A DNA stretch of 64,000 nucleotides from UBA4877 sp002399285 (GTDB lineage Bacteria > Bacillota > Thermoanaerobacteria > Thermoanaerobacterales > UBA4877), in assembly GCA_036771835.1 (NCBI GenBank), contig DAIPGN010000002.1:129006-193005 (forward strand). The letters run 5' to 3'. The notes beneath the pieces were generated by a model. The model ran no database searches, was not told where the DNA came from, and was given only the letters and a program-made list of their open reading frames with translations. Shown piece by piece: positions 15,833 to 24,272 of this stretch (the stretch's first letter is position 1; every line of letters starts with the position of its first letter). A program made the translations under genes and the position numbers.

Positions 15833-16453
15833 TTATTTGGCCTCAGCCATTAGTTGTTTGGCAAGGTCAGGTTCCTCTTTGAGAAGTCTCCCTTGCGCCG
15901 TCAAATTGAAAAAATCCTTGCTCCACGGATTCTTCACGCCCGCAGGGTTAGTGTCCTTGTTATAGGGCGCGTTGCCTTTCACTTGCGGCGTAAACAGATC
16001 CTTGTACTGCTCTTTGATCGTTTTTATTTGTTCATCCAAACCTTCTACAGTTCCGTCTGCGTTGACGGCAAGTTTTTCCTTATCAAACTTTGTCGTGAGC
16101 AGATCGGGGTATTTGGTATCGGTCAACTTAGCCTGGATTGCAGCATTGAGCTGCAGCTCTTTGATCCTTGCCTCGTAGTCATCCTTGGTCTTTTTATTCG
16201 TCTCCTGCAGCTCCTTGATCGTCTTCTCTGCTTCTTCGTCGCCCTTGACCTTTTCAGCCAGGTCTTTTAACTGCTTATCGCGGTCTTTGATCTGCTGCTC
16301 CAATTCCTTCTTAGTGTCGTTTAGAGTATTAAACTCTGACTTTGGTACTGCGTTCTTGGGAAACTCTTCCCTAATGAGCTTCATCAATGCATCTATGTCA
16401 AGTTTCCCGTCGATAATTGCCGCTTTTTTAAGTAATTCCTTAAGCCAATCCAT
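15833..16453 (-). CDS. Capsid scaffold protein, GP20 family
   Basis: A 206-residue protein: MDWLKELLKKAAIIDGKLDIDALMKLIREEFPKNAVPKSEFN, a long coiled coil (about 50-120) and a C-terminal NPWSKDFFNLTAQGRLLKEEPDLAKQL segment. This is the GP20 minor structural/scaffold family that templates capsid assembly. Clear RBS GGAGG. Confidence 0.92.
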   Translation of the reverse strand: MDWLKELLKKAAIIDGKLDIDALMKLIREEFPKNAVPKSEFNTLNDTKKELEQQIKDRDKQLKDLAEKVKGDEEAEKTIKELQETNKKTKDDYEARIKELQLNAAIQAKLTDTKYPDLLTTKFDKEKLAVNADGTVEGLDEQIKTIKEQYKDLFTPQVKGNAPYNKDTNPAGVKNPWSKDFFNLTAQGRLLKEEPDLAKQLMAEAK

Positions 16454-16473
16454 TTCAATTCCTCCATAGATTT

Positions 16474-16623
16474 TTATTCCCGCTCTCCGGGTGTTGGGAT
16501 TCTGCCGTTATTCTCCGGCGGAGTTAGTTTAACGTCATTCCGGACATAAAAATAAGACATATTAACCCAACGTCTTACAGGGAGATGATGACCGCCTCCT
16601 ATAAACAGTCCGCTTCTTGGAAT
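16474..16623 (-). CDS. Possible 49-codon protein without a standard start
   Basis: An open frame just after the metallopeptidase-like gene reads IPRSGLFIGGGHHLPVRRW... to GERE. It looks protein-like but begins at ATT or CTG; the first ATG is at codon 23. No convincing RBS supports any start. Doubtful. Confidence 0.25.
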   Translation of the reverse strand: MPRSGLFIGGGHHLPVRRWVNMSYFYVRNDVKLTPPENNGRIPTPGERE

Positions 16624-16626
16624 ACT

Positions 16627-16938
16627 TTAAGAATTTTTGGAAACTGTAAAGCCAACCCAATCAACCATTTCTTCGTTCCGTGCCCATATATCAGCACTAT
16701 TTGAATTTTCTTCAAGTCCGCTTTCATGCAGGAATGCGTGTATAATTTCATGCCTTAATACTTTCTTTCTGTGCCATTCAATATCTTCTTGGTATGTATC
16801 TGGATTAGGCTGCATCTGTGCTATTACTATTTCTTTTCTGCTTCTGTCACAAAATCCATCGCAAGTTTCTAAATATGGCTCTTCCTCATCTGTTTTATAA
16901 AGTACTTTATATTCAGTACCCAAAATATTCAACTGCAT
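16627..16938 (-). CDS. Small phage metallopeptidase-like protein (HExxH)
   Basis: A 103-residue protein with the zinc-binding motif RHEIIHAFLHESGL at about residues 62-75. N-terminal strands (LNILGTEYKVLYKT) precede it. Short proteins of this type recur in the head region of clostridial phages. The motif supports a zinc metallopeptidase; the substrate is unknown, with processing of head proteins or of host factors both possible. Confidence 0.78.
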   Translation of the reverse strand: MQLNILGTEYKVLYKTDEEEPYLETCDGFCDRSRKEIVIAQMQPNPDTYQEDIEWHRKKVLRHEIIHAFLHESGLEENSNSADIWARNEEMVDWVGFTVSKNS

Positions 16939-16961
16939 TTAATCCTCCTTTTGAGCATAAT

Positions 16962-16997
16962 AAAAGCACTTACTGTTTTTTATTAGTAAGTGCTTTT
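16962..16997. terminator. Hairpin terminator after the immunity-like gene
   Basis: A perfect 13-bp stem AAAAGCACTTACT / AGTAAGTGCTTTT with a T-rich loop, followed on the minus strand by ATTATG. It overlaps the last codon of the 16996-17172 gene and separates it from the metallopeptidase-like gene. Confidence 0.65.
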
Positions 16998-17172
16998 ATT
17001 CTTCGTTTGAATGTATTACTTTTTCAATGTCGTCTATCACAACATCAATTGTCTCCCAATCAGAAGGAGAACTGCCAACATCAGCCATAAAATCTGTTTC
17101 GCTAAACTTTTCTACAATAGCTGCTCTTCTACCATCTTTTAATAATACGGTATCATATTGTTCAACTTTCAT
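16996..17172 (-). CDS. DUF4926-like small protein, candidate immunity factor
   Basis: A 58-residue protein: MKVEQYDTVLLKDGRRAAIVEKFSET... DIEKVIHSNEE. The DTVLL-x-DG-x-x-AxIVE pattern resembles DUF4926, a small SH3-like protein that in other genomes often sits beside DUF6883 domains. Here it overlaps by 11 bases the 3' end of a gene whose C-terminus reads like DUF6883, and it is followed by its own terminator. The ATG at 17172 lies seven bases after GAGGTG; another ATG at 17175 is closer to that RBS. An immunity role is inference from pairing. Confidence 0.6.
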   Translation of the reverse strand: MKVEQYDTVLLKDGRRAAIVEKFSETDFMADVGSSPSDWETIDVVIDDIEKVIHSNEE

Positions 17173-18730
17173 CATTTCTCACCTCATTAATATAAATACT
17201 CGTCATGTGGGTACCACTGGAGCCGTTCAACCAACCAACTTCAAGATTAACCGGGATATTATGCTTATTGTAAAAAATAATTCGCTGTTCATATTTTACG
17301 CCTTGTTTGTTTTTCCCTTTTATTCTTGATGGATTAAATTTGGCTCTATTCAAAATATCTTCCCTAAACTCCTTATAGTTGTTAATATCATATCCTAATT
17401 TATTAGAAATAAGCCTCCCTTTGATTAACCCATCTTCATTCTTGCCCGCAAATAGATATTTAGTAAATTTATCTTCAGCAATAATTGCTTTCTCTGCATT
17501 TGGTAATTTCAACTCAGGATTATCAATCAGTTTCTTTCGCCTTGAATAATCTACTTTTACAAGTCTATAATCCTCACTGTCATTATACTTCAAATTCTGG
17601 AAACCATCAAAATTTTTCGGTGTATCTTTTCCTAAAACCTCCTTGTATCTTTCATATTGAGCTCTGTCGCCATGCCTATTCTTCCACTTCTTCTCAGCCG
17701 TCACAGCAGCAGGATTGCTTTCAACATATTCCTTATGCCATTCGGTATAATTCATATCTGCGTCCACCGTGGTACTTTTTCCTGTCTTCGTATCTCTGGC
17801 CGCCCGTGTATCATCCGCAGTATCCACGTCTTCATAGTATGGAACCGTAGTACAGCGGCACCATGAATGCTTTGGCGGCAACGTTTCTCCTGTAATACCT
17901 TTTCCGATGTCAAATGTCTCCCCGTCCAGCGGCCCGCAGTCCTCGCATGTTTTCAGGTCCAGCGTAGCAAGCCATTGATACTTTTCTACGCCATCCTCCT
18001 GGTATGCGGTCTGGCTTGCTTGCTCCATTATAAAGCTGCTTTCCGTCTGCAGGAGCCGATACGCTTCATACTTCTTAGTTTTGAACTTCTTAGCGAAATC
18101 TGCAGACAGAGTGCTCGGATTTTTCCCCTGCACAAGCATTGTTGTGATCGATTCGTTCAGCTGCTGCAGCATGTGATCTTTCTGCTTCCATATCCGAGTA
18201 GAAAAATCAGCTCCATTGAAAGGATATTTAATTAATTCTTCAATAGTATGTGGATTAACTTGTGCAAATTCTTGATGAAAGCTATGGTATTGGTCTATAT
18301 TGAACCAGGTCCTATAATACGCATCTGAATAAACATCCTTCAAGGCATCTTCCCCTTGATATTGATAATCTATGAAATACAGCTCCTGCAGCAAGGCATC
18401 TATCTGTTTTTCAAGTGCCTGATACCTCGTTATCCTGGCTTTAATGGACATATTGTTAAGCTCAAGGTTATACTTACCCATATTTTCGTTTACCTTGGCT
18501 ATAAAATCTTTCAGATCTCCTATTTCAACTTTACTAAGTAACCTTTGAGCATCTGCATAAGATACTATATTGTTTTCATTCATATATCGAACATAAAAAT
18601 CATTTATAACAGAATGAATTCCCTTTTTTGACTGCTCAAATGTCTTCTCGAGTCTCTTGTAATACTCTTTAACTTTCATTTCCCCAGCAAGGTACTTTTG
18701 TTCCTGCCGAGCCTCCCAATACGACATCAT
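17162..18730 (-). CDS. Minor head protein (Mu F / SPP1 gp7-like) with C-terminal DUF6883-like domain
   Basis: A 522-residue protein. Residues about 1-310 are a phage head morphogenesis protein: a helical N-terminus, then CEDCGPLDGETFDIG...LPPKHSWCRCTTVPYY, the Cys-rich motif of the Mu gpF family. The usual protein ends near here. Residues about 405-515 form an extra domain: LPNAEKAIIAEDKFTKYLF...KGRLISNKLGY... GKNKQGVKYEQ...VEVGWLNG-type strands. I read this as DUF6883, a domain found at the C-termini of polymorphic toxins. The following small gene fits its usual partner. The protein would be packaged in the virion with its extra domain. Portal lies directly upstream with a four-base overlap. 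Confidence 0.8.
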   Translation of the reverse strand: MMSYWEARQEQKYLAGEMKVKEYYKRLEKTFEQSKKGIHSVINDFYVRYMNENNIVSYADAQRLLSKVEIGDLKDFIAKVNENMGKYNLELNNMSIKARITRYQALEKQIDALLQELYFIDYQYQGEDALKDVYSDAYYRTWFNIDQYHSFHQEFAQVNPHTIEELIKYPFNGADFSTRIWKQKDHMLQQLNESITTMLVQGKNPSTLSADFAKKFKTKKYEAYRLLQTESSFIMEQASQTAYQEDGVEKYQWLATLDLKTCEDCGPLDGETFDIGKGITGETLPPKHSWCRCTTVPYYEDVDTADDTRAARDTKTGKSTTVDADMNYTEWHKEYVESNPAAVTAEKKWKNRHGDRAQYERYKEVLGKDTPKNFDGFQNLKYNDSEDYRLVKVDYSRRKKLIDNPELKLPNAEKAIIAEDKFTKYLFAGKNEDGLIKGRLISNKLGYDINNYKEFREDILNRAKFNPSRIKGKNKQGVKYEQRIIFYNKHNIPVNLEVGWLNGSSGTHMTSIYINEVRNDES

Positions 18731-20148
18731 TCATCGCCGCCTTCATCGTTCCCCTCGTCAAACTCCGGCGCTATGTCGGTTTGTGCCTCCTTCTCTATTT
18801 GTTTCATTTCTTGATCGAGATCTGTCACAAATGGATGATTTGCAACTATAGTTTGGTGGGATATGACGCCCATACTCTTTACACAGTTATCAACAGTCTC
18901 GGCCTGGTTGACCTGGATGTCACGGTTAAAAATAATCGTGATTTCCTTATCTGAAACCGGCTTTCCTGTCAGTTCCATATACTTATTCACGAAATACAAT
19001 AACTGTTCAAAAGACCATTTGAAGTTATCCTCCAGAGCATTACACTTCAAATCCAACCCTGAATAAATGAACGCCAACGCTATACCAGAGGGACTGTTTC
19101 CCAGCTTGTCACTGGATTTATCCACGCCCTGCCCAAAATCAAAAATATCTTTTTTAAGCTGCTGATAATGCTTTTCCGCAGCGTCCACGTTCAACGGAGT
19201 ATCAAGTTTATCCAGCCCCGCGTGTTCATCAGCTTCCACCTTCACAGAACGATAATAAGACAGATCCCGTACGAAGGTAGATAAGTCTTGCCCGTCATAA
19301 CCTTTTAAAATCATAATATAATTTTTTATATCCTCAATGTCGTTTGATACATCAGATCTTGTCTTATCATAGTCGTCAATCAGCGTTTTCACAAACTGCA
19401 GATCCGGAAACTCAAAATCGTTATTTTTGAAGGGAATAAACGGTACTCTCTCCCAACTGCCCGGCTGCCCTCCAACCTCGAAATGAGGAAGAACCGTACC
19501 ACTGCCGGGAACAGTTAGGTATTTCTCAGCGTCCAATATGACATTCCCGTCTTCGTCCTGCGTATAGTAAGTAACGCCTTCGGGCGTATGATATTCGATT
19601 TTCGTCAGATACTTTTTCTGCTTACCTTCGTAGGTCTCGACATCGTAATAACGTATAAATGCCTCTAATACCTCATGGTCATTATCGTCCCATATCGGTA
19701 TACACTGTTCCGATGGGATTTTTAACATCTTAAACTCGCCGTCTTCGTTTATGTACGGCTCAAGCCACGCCATGCCCTTGTTACTCGCCTCTGTGCCCAT
19801 TTGGACCAGCTTTTTCTGAAACCTCTTACCTAGGATCTCAGTCACAGCATAAAGATAGCCCTGATCCTCACACTGGATAGTGTACGGCTTGACCAAAAGA
19901 TAGTTGATCTTATCGTCAACCAGCGTGTGCATGAAACCGTGGGATAGCCGGTTATTTGTTTTGGTCTCGTCCTCTACCAGCCGTTCATCCTCATATCGAT
20001 ACATTTTCCGGTCAAGGATATCATTCTCAGCCCGATAGTATTTGTCACCTTTCAGCATGAGCCGCCGTTCCTTGGAGGCGTTGAATTCATCGATATTAAT
20101 TTTTATAATTTCGGGCAACGTCAGCATGTTAACATCATTCTGTATCAC
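18727..20148 (-). CDS. Portal protein, SPP1 gp6-like
   Basis: A 473-residue portal protein that forms the dodecameric DNA channel of the head. Diagnostic stretches are RLMLKGDKYYRAENDIL...NNRLSHGFMHTLVDDKINYLL, and the acidic C-terminal tail. It overlaps the minor head gene by four bases and follows terminase by 15. Confidence 0.95.
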   Translation of the reverse strand: MIQNDVNMLTLPEIIKINIDEFNASKERRLMLKGDKYYRAENDILDRKMYRYEDERLVEDETKTNNRLSHGFMHTLVDDKINYLLVKPYTIQCEDQGYLYAVTEILGKRFQKKLVQMGTEASNKGMAWLEPYINEDGEFKMLKIPSEQCIPIWDDNDHEVLEAFIRYYDVETYEGKQKKYLTKIEYHTPEGVTYYTQDEDGNVILDAEKYLTVPGSGTVLPHFEVGGQPGSWERVPFIPFKNNDFEFPDLQFVKTLIDDYDKTRSDVSNDIEDIKNYIMILKGYDGQDLSTFVRDLSYYRSVKVEADEHAGLDKLDTPLNVDAAEKHYQQLKKDIFDFGQGVDKSSDKLGNSPSGIALAFIYSGLDLKCNALEDNFKWSFEQLLYFVNKYMELTGKPVSDKEITIIFNRDIQVNQAETVDNCVKSMGVISHQTIVANHPFVTDLDQEMKQIEKEAQTDIAPEFDEGNDEGGDE

Positions 20149-20163
20149 TTTCTCACCCCATTT

Positions 20164-21414
20164 TTACTTAAATATTTTTAAGCCGCCACCGCGCATATCA
20201 TCTTCAAGGCTATAGCGTGCAGCGTCGATGCAGTGATTTTCCTTATCCGGAAATTCGGCCTTAAAGTTCCCATCTTTGTCTTTCTCTAATTCGTAGTTCA
20301 AAAACTCCCTGGCTGCGTTTGGGCATCGGTCTATGTCGATCGCAATTTCTTCAAGGTCCTGCAAAAACTTTATACCGTAGTCTACACTGTCCGGCCCTTT
20401 CACGGCGCCTTTCATCCGTATACCGTACGTCCTCATTTCGGCTATGGATTTTGGCTCCGCACTGTCTGCTATGATTGTTTGGTGATTTGGATCCCTCGCC
20501 TTGATCATTTCCGCAGCTTTCCGGTTACTCAGGCCGACCTTGTATATTTCGTCGAAAATAAATAGCCGGCGCCTGGTCTTATCGAAGTGCGACCGTAAAT
20601 ATACAAACGGATCCACGGCATACCCCCAGTCAACGCCACGCTTAACGTGGTCGAAGGATCTGATTTCCTCATCGCTGATCTTTCGTATTTTGACATTCGC
20701 GAATACCTCGCCGCCGGTACCGGTGACTTCCCCAAGATATTCATGCTTGTATGCGTTCTCGTTAGCAGCTTTCAGGTGCTCCGCTTCAATTAAAAACTGC
20801 TCACCAAGCCACTGCTTAGGTACCGTCAGATAGGTACTATGATGAACTTTCTTGTCCGGCTGCTCAATTAATACCTCTTCATTCACCCAGGACTTTACGC
20901 TCTTCGGCGGGTTAAAGGTATAAAAAACGACGAATTCTTCACCACCACGCATGAAGGACTGATTCAGTGTTCGTACTTCCTCCATACCGTTGAATTCGTC
21001 GGTTTCTTCGTACCATATATATTTGAAATACCCTTTACTTAACTTTGTGGACTTTATTTTCCGCGGTTTGTCTGCGCCGCGGAATAATATTTTCTGTCCT
21101 GTAGTAACGTAGGTAAGCTCCATTGGACTGATTTTTACTTCCCAGTAATTTGATACTCCTAACACATCAACAGCCCATTTCAACTGTTCAAACACGCTGT
21201 CCTTCAAATATAAGCCGACTTTCCGCAGTGCTATACCATTTGCCGCTGGGTCCTTCATCATACCTAAAATAATTTGTATTGCCGCGAACGACGACTTCGT
21301 ACTGCCCCTGCCGCCCTTAAGCCAATAGTGGGTATAGCGACTATTCTTGATGTCATTGTGGATACCGTAGAAGCTAGGCGCTATAAGGTTCGATAATCTA
21401 ACTGTCTTCCCCAT
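20164..21414 (-). CDS. xtmB: Terminase large subunit
   Basis: A 416-residue packaging ATPase/nuclease. The Walker A-like KGGRGSTKSSF lies at about residues 33-43, the Walker B region around YFKYIWYEETDEF (about 150), and nuclease-domain acidic residues in RGVDWGYAVDPF and IIADSAEPKS. Its length and motifs match PBSX XtmB. Its start overlaps the small subunit's end by 17 bases. Confidence 0.95.
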   Translation of the reverse strand: MGKTVRLSNLIAPSFYGIHNDIKNSRYTHYWLKGGRGSTKSSFAAIQIILGMMKDPAANGIALRKVGLYLKDSVFEQLKWAVDVLGVSNYWEVKISPMELTYVTTGQKILFRGADKPRKIKSTKLSKGYFKYIWYEETDEFNGMEEVRTLNQSFMRGGEEFVVFYTFNPPKSVKSWVNEEVLIEQPDKKVHHSTYLTVPKQWLGEQFLIEAEHLKAANENAYKHEYLGEVTGTGGEVFANVKIRKISDEEIRSFDHVKRGVDWGYAVDPFVYLRSHFDKTRRRLFIFDEIYKVGLSNRKAAEMIKARDPNHQTIIADSAEPKSIAEMRTYGIRMKGAVKGPDSVDYGIKFLQDLEEIAIDIDRCPNAAREFLNYELEKDKDGNFKAEFPDKENHCIDAARYSLEDDMRGGGLKIFK

Positions 21415-21904
21415 CGTTGCTTATATCGTCCACTATTTTTATACCCACATCGGCAGAGAGATTGACGTTTTCGCTGAATAGGGCGTACCGTTTCCCGAGT
21501 AACTCGGCTGCTTTATTTGCATCTGACAGCTTCGCAGGAATCTCCACGACCTGCGGTACTTCTCTCTTGATAGTTTGCTTTCTCATAGTACCTTTTGCGT
21601 CCGGTACATATTTCGATGTTTCTTCGGAAGTAGTCACGACGATATTTTCTGTATACTCGCGTCTCATGACCGAAGTTAGGTACTCCATGACCTCTTGCAC
21701 ATCGGCTATTTTCTTCGAGGATATCTTCTTGAGTACTTTCTGTATCTCTTTCTGAATCTTATCATTTCTTAGGAGCTTTAGTGCGCTCACAGCTGCTGCG
21801 TTTTCTTTTGCCTTGTACCCTGCACGAATGTATGCCTGAGTGGCGTTCAGATCAACCAGGTATTCTTCCACAAATCTTTTTTGTTTTTCTGTTAGCTTAG
21901 CCAA
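21398..21904 (-). CDS. xtmA: Terminase small subunit
   Basis: A 168-residue protein with the typical start MAKLTEKQKRFVEEYLVDLNATQAYIRAGYKAK, the helix-turn-helix that recognises the packaging site, then a coiled coil and a C-terminal segment binding the large subunit. First gene of the late operon, after a terminator and a candidate late promoter. Confidence 0.95.
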   Translation of the reverse strand: MAKLTEKQKRFVEEYLVDLNATQAYIRAGYKAKENAAAVSALKLLRNDKIQKEIQKVLKKISSKKIADVQEVMEYLTSVMRREYTENIVVTTSEETSKYVPDAKGTMRKQTIKREVPQVVEIPAKLSDANKAAELLGKRYALFSENVNLSADVGIKIVDDISNDGEDS

Positions 21905-21928
21905 TCAGGCCCACCTCCTTTTAAACAT

Positions 21929-21954
21929 AAAAAAAGAGCCCTAAAAGAGCTCTT
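21929..21954 (-). terminator. Terminator between early and late operons
   Basis: On the minus strand a 7-bp stem AGAGCTC / GGGCTCT (one G-U pair) is followed by TTTTTTT. It lies upstream of the terminase RBS and downstream of the candidate late promoter, so it may be an anti-termination point or end the early transcript. Confidence 0.65.
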
Positions 21955-21973
21955 AAACCGCTGGTTTATTCTC

Positions 21974-21979
21974 ATTATA
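21974..21979 (-). promoter_or_regulatory. -10 box of a candidate late promoter
   Basis: TATAAT on the minus strand, with no good -35 box at 17 bases upstream, which suits an activator-dependent promoter. The phased repeats at 22024-22059 lie about 45-80 bases upstream. Confidence 0.4.
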
Positions 21980-22023
21980 GAGGAATAACATGATTCTATG
22001 CTACTATAATATCTCTTTAATAA

Positions 22024-22059
22024 GTGCCAAACAAGGGCAAATTGTGCCAAAGTGTGCCA
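22024..22059. repeat. Four 10-bp-phased GTGCCA-type repeats
   Basis: GTGCCA at 22024, AGGGCA at 22034, GTGCCA at 22044 and GTGCCA at 22054, exactly ten bases apart, so all face the same side of the helix. They lie just past the end of the sigma-region-4-like gene and upstream of the late -10 box. A binding site for a late activator is the natural reading. Confidence 0.6.
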
Positions 22060-22067
22060 CTTTAAAA

Positions 22068-22475
22068 TTAATATTTTAAATTTCGCAATGCCCTTGCGTG
22101 GGTCCTGTGCACCGTCCTTATGGATATACCCATCTTCTCGGATATTTGTTCCCATGTAAGAAACTCAATATAGCGGTATCTTAGTAACAATCTTTCATTA
22201 TTATTATCTAAAAAATTAATTGCTTTTCTGATTTCATCTTTTAATTCTACATATCGATCTATCTCGGCGTCAATCTTTCTTTCCAAATCCACTATCTTAT
22301 CCACACATTTCACGAAGGGAGGGTCTTGCCTCCGCGTTTTTGAGCCGGGCATCCCCGTGAGATTCGTGCCTTGAATACACTTGGATAATTCCCGGAGCTC
22401 TGTCACTTCCTCAAGGTCGCTATTAATCAGTTCGTTCAGCCTATATGCCTGTCTCAAATACTGTTTAGCCGTCAT
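22068..22475 (-). CDS. Phage late-gene regulator, ArpU/DUF1492-like
   Basis: A 135-residue protein. The N-terminal two thirds are helical, with VDKIVDLERKIDAEIDRYVELKDEI, and the C-terminus (LLLRYRYIEFLTWEQISEKMGISIRTVHRTHARALRNL) is a sigma region 4-type helix-turn-helix. In related prophages this type of protein is the last early gene and switches on terminase and structural genes. Its position directly before the phased repeats and terminase agrees. Confidence 0.85.
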   Translation of the reverse strand: MTAKQYLRQAYRLNELINSDLEEVTELRELSKCIQGTNLTGMPGSKTRRQDPPFVKCVDKIVDLERKIDAEIDRYVELKDEIRKAINFLDNNNERLLLRYRYIEFLTWEQISEKMGISIRTVHRTHARALRNLKY

Positions 22476-22492
22476 CTGCCCTTCTCCCCCTT

Positions 22493-22672
22493 TTAATGTG
22501 CCCTCTGATACTTCCTTACGGCCTCGTTGACCTTCCTCGCCCAGTCCGAATCAGTCGTGTGCGCCCAGCACTCGTCCGGTTCCCTCGTGAACACCAGGCA
22601 TCCCTTCCTATACGATGTGCCCCGCTTCTCACACGTTTCGCAGCTGTTTTGTGTTCTCCTCTCATTCGCCAT
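22493..22672 (-). CDS. Small Cys-containing phage protein
   Basis: A 59-residue protein with CETCEKRG...KGCLVFTREPDECWAHT, four Cys that could bind zinc. The ATG at 22672 is preferred over the in-frame ATG 24 bases upstream because AAGGGGGT lies six bases before it. Function unknown. It lies between the sigma factor and the late regulator. Confidence 0.65.
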   Translation of the reverse strand: MANERRTQNSCETCEKRGTSYRKGCLVFTREPDECWAHTTDSDWARKVNEAVRKYQRAH

Positions 22673-22685
22673 GGAAATACCCCCT

Positions 22686-23480
22686 TCATACCTCAACCAA
22701 TTCTTTCAGGCGCGCCCTCCTTTTCCCGGTTTTAAGCTTCCGCAGGGCGCTCTTTTCTATTTGCCTCGCCCTCTCCTTTGACACCCCGAATCTCTCTCCC
22801 ACGTCAGCCAATGTACAAGTTTCTCCGTAGAATCCAAACCGCATCTTGAGTACTTCCCGCTCTCGCTCTGGGATGCCTCTGAACGCTTTCTTCATGTTTT
22901 CATCCGTCACTATTTCGCTGCACACCCTATCCTCGAAATACGCATCCTCATCCTCTATGAAGTCGCCTATGGTTCTTATGCTGTTATCATCCTCTGATTC
23001 AACCTCCCTATCCAAAGATAGAATCTCACAATCAGCTTCTTCCAAGAATTCTACAGCCTCCGGGATCATCCCCACAGCTTGACCCAGTTCCTCAGCTGTT
23101 GGTTCCCTTCCATGTGTAGCAAGGAATTCTCCTTGGACTACTTTAATTTTGCTTTTTTGCACATCCATGTACGCCGGGAGTCGTATCATTCGACCGCGGT
23201 CTGCCACGGCGCGGGACATGAAATGCCTAATCCACCAAACTGCATACGTACTGAATTTATAGTCTCGCCGATAATCAAACTTCTCTATGGCTTTCATGAG
23301 ACCAATGCAGCCCTCCTGAATGAGATCCTCCCAGTCTAAGCCCCGCCCTAAATACCGTCCGACCGCTTTATATACCAGCCTCATATTTTTTTCTATGAAT
23401 TCATCACGAGCTGCAATATCTCCCTGTTCTATCCGCTTAAACAGCTCAACCTCTTCCTCACGCGTCAATAATTCAGACAT
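22686..23480 (-). CDS. Phage-encoded sigma-70 family factor
   Basis: A 264-residue sigma factor with regions 2, 3 and 4 and no region 1.1. Region 2 reads NMRLVYKAVGRYLGRGLDWEDLIQEGCIGLMKAIEKFDYRRDYKFSTYAVWWIRH in spaced form, very close to housekeeping and SigB/SigF-type factors; region 4 reads TLADVGERFGVSKERARQIEKSALRKL. GGAGGG stands before the ATG at 23480. It sits among early genes just before the late regulator, so it may direct middle or late transcription. Full-length sigma-70 genes are uncommon in temperate phages of this type. Confidence 0.9.
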   Translation of the reverse strand: MSELLTREEEVELFKRIEQGDIAARDEFIEKNMRLVYKAVGRYLGRGLDWEDLIQEGCIGLMKAIEKFDYRRDYKFSTYAVWWIRHFMSRAVADRGRMIRLPAYMDVQKSKIKVVQGEFLATHGREPTAEELGQAVGMIPEAVEFLEEADCEILSLDREVESEDDNSIRTIGDFIEDEDAYFEDRVCSEIVTDENMKKAFRGIPEREREVLKMRFGFYGETCTLADVGERFGVSKERARQIEKSALRKLKTGKRRARLKELVEV

Positions 23481-23871
23481 TTTTCTCCCTCCTTTTTCCA
23501 TGTGCAACTTTCCTTTTGTGTTCGTGCGTTCTCAAAAAGTCATAAATCTTATGAATACAGTAGTCTAAATCATTTCTGCATTCTGCAGCTTCCTTGTCCC
23601 AATCTGGGCAATCAGGACATATAAACTGCTGGCAAAAATCTGCGCATCCGTATTGGAAGTCTTCCCCTGACATTCCATCATATGGATCTATATAATTCCA
23701 TAGTTCCTGCGCAATGAAGTCACACTTTTTGTGTGTGTTCCAATTGTAGATTGCATCGTTTTTTAATGTATTATGATGGTACAGTTCACCAGGTTCAATC
23801 TTCTCGCCGCAATAATTGCAGATATGCGGCTTTCTGGCTTTACGTTCACACGAAAAAATAAGTTCAGACAT
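23473..23871 (-). CDS. Zinc-ribbon-like phage protein
   Basis: A 132-residue protein: FSCERKARKPHICNYCGEKIEPGELYHHNTLKN at the N-terminus gives a CxxC pair with nearby His residues, and CxxCPDW later gives a second. This suggests zinc binding. It overlaps the sigma gene start by eight bases. Similar proteins occur in clostridial prophage early regions; no function assigned. Confidence 0.75.
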   Translation of the reverse strand: MSELIFSCERKARKPHICNYCGEKIEPGELYHHNTLKNDAIYNWNTHKKCDFIAQELWNYIDPYDGMSGEDFQYGCADFCQQFICPDCPDWDKEAAECRNDLDYCIHKIYDFLRTHEHKRKVAHGKRREKNV

Positions 23872-23882
23872 CTCTATTCCTC

Positions 23883-24272
23883 CTATTTCACTACTTTGAG
23901 CTCTAGCCCCGGAAACTTTGCCCGGAACTGTTTCTTTTTGATTTTGAAGACTTCGGTCTCTGTACCCTTGGTGTCTATCACGTCCGCCGTTTCGTCCAGG
24001 TGGAAAACCACGAAATCAGCCCGGTATGTCTCAGGTCGCTGATTCCCGAATCCCTCAATAAGTATGAATTCAGGCTGCCTGCAAAAGCCCTTTATCTCGC
24101 CGGCATGGAGCCGGAGTTTCAGCTCCGAGTAGTAGTCGGCCTCTTTCTGCGAATCGAAGTGTATACCGTCCACCATGACACGCTTATTATGGTACTTGCT
24201 AGGCTTCGGCATCTTTGGTGTCGCGCCCCTGCGGCTCATGAGCTCCGCATACTCGTCCTCAGTCATCCTCAT
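23883..24272 (-). CDS. DUF1064 nuclease-like protein
   Basis: A 129-residue protein with KYHNKRVMVDGIHFDSQKEADYYSELKLRLHAGEI... and YRADFVVFHLD...VIDTKGTET, the E..D..(D/E)xK-type arrangement of a restriction-endonuclease-like fold. DUF1064 proteins are common in Firmicute phages, where a Holliday-junction or branched DNA nuclease role is likely. Its stop overlaps the upstream gene by four bases. Confidence 0.85.
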   Translation of the reverse strand: MRMTEDEYAELMSRRGATPKMPKPSKYHNKRVMVDGIHFDSQKEADYYSELKLRLHAGEIKGFCRQPEFILIEGFGNQRPETYRADFVVFHLDETADVIDTKGTETEVFKIKKKQFRAKFPGLELKVVK

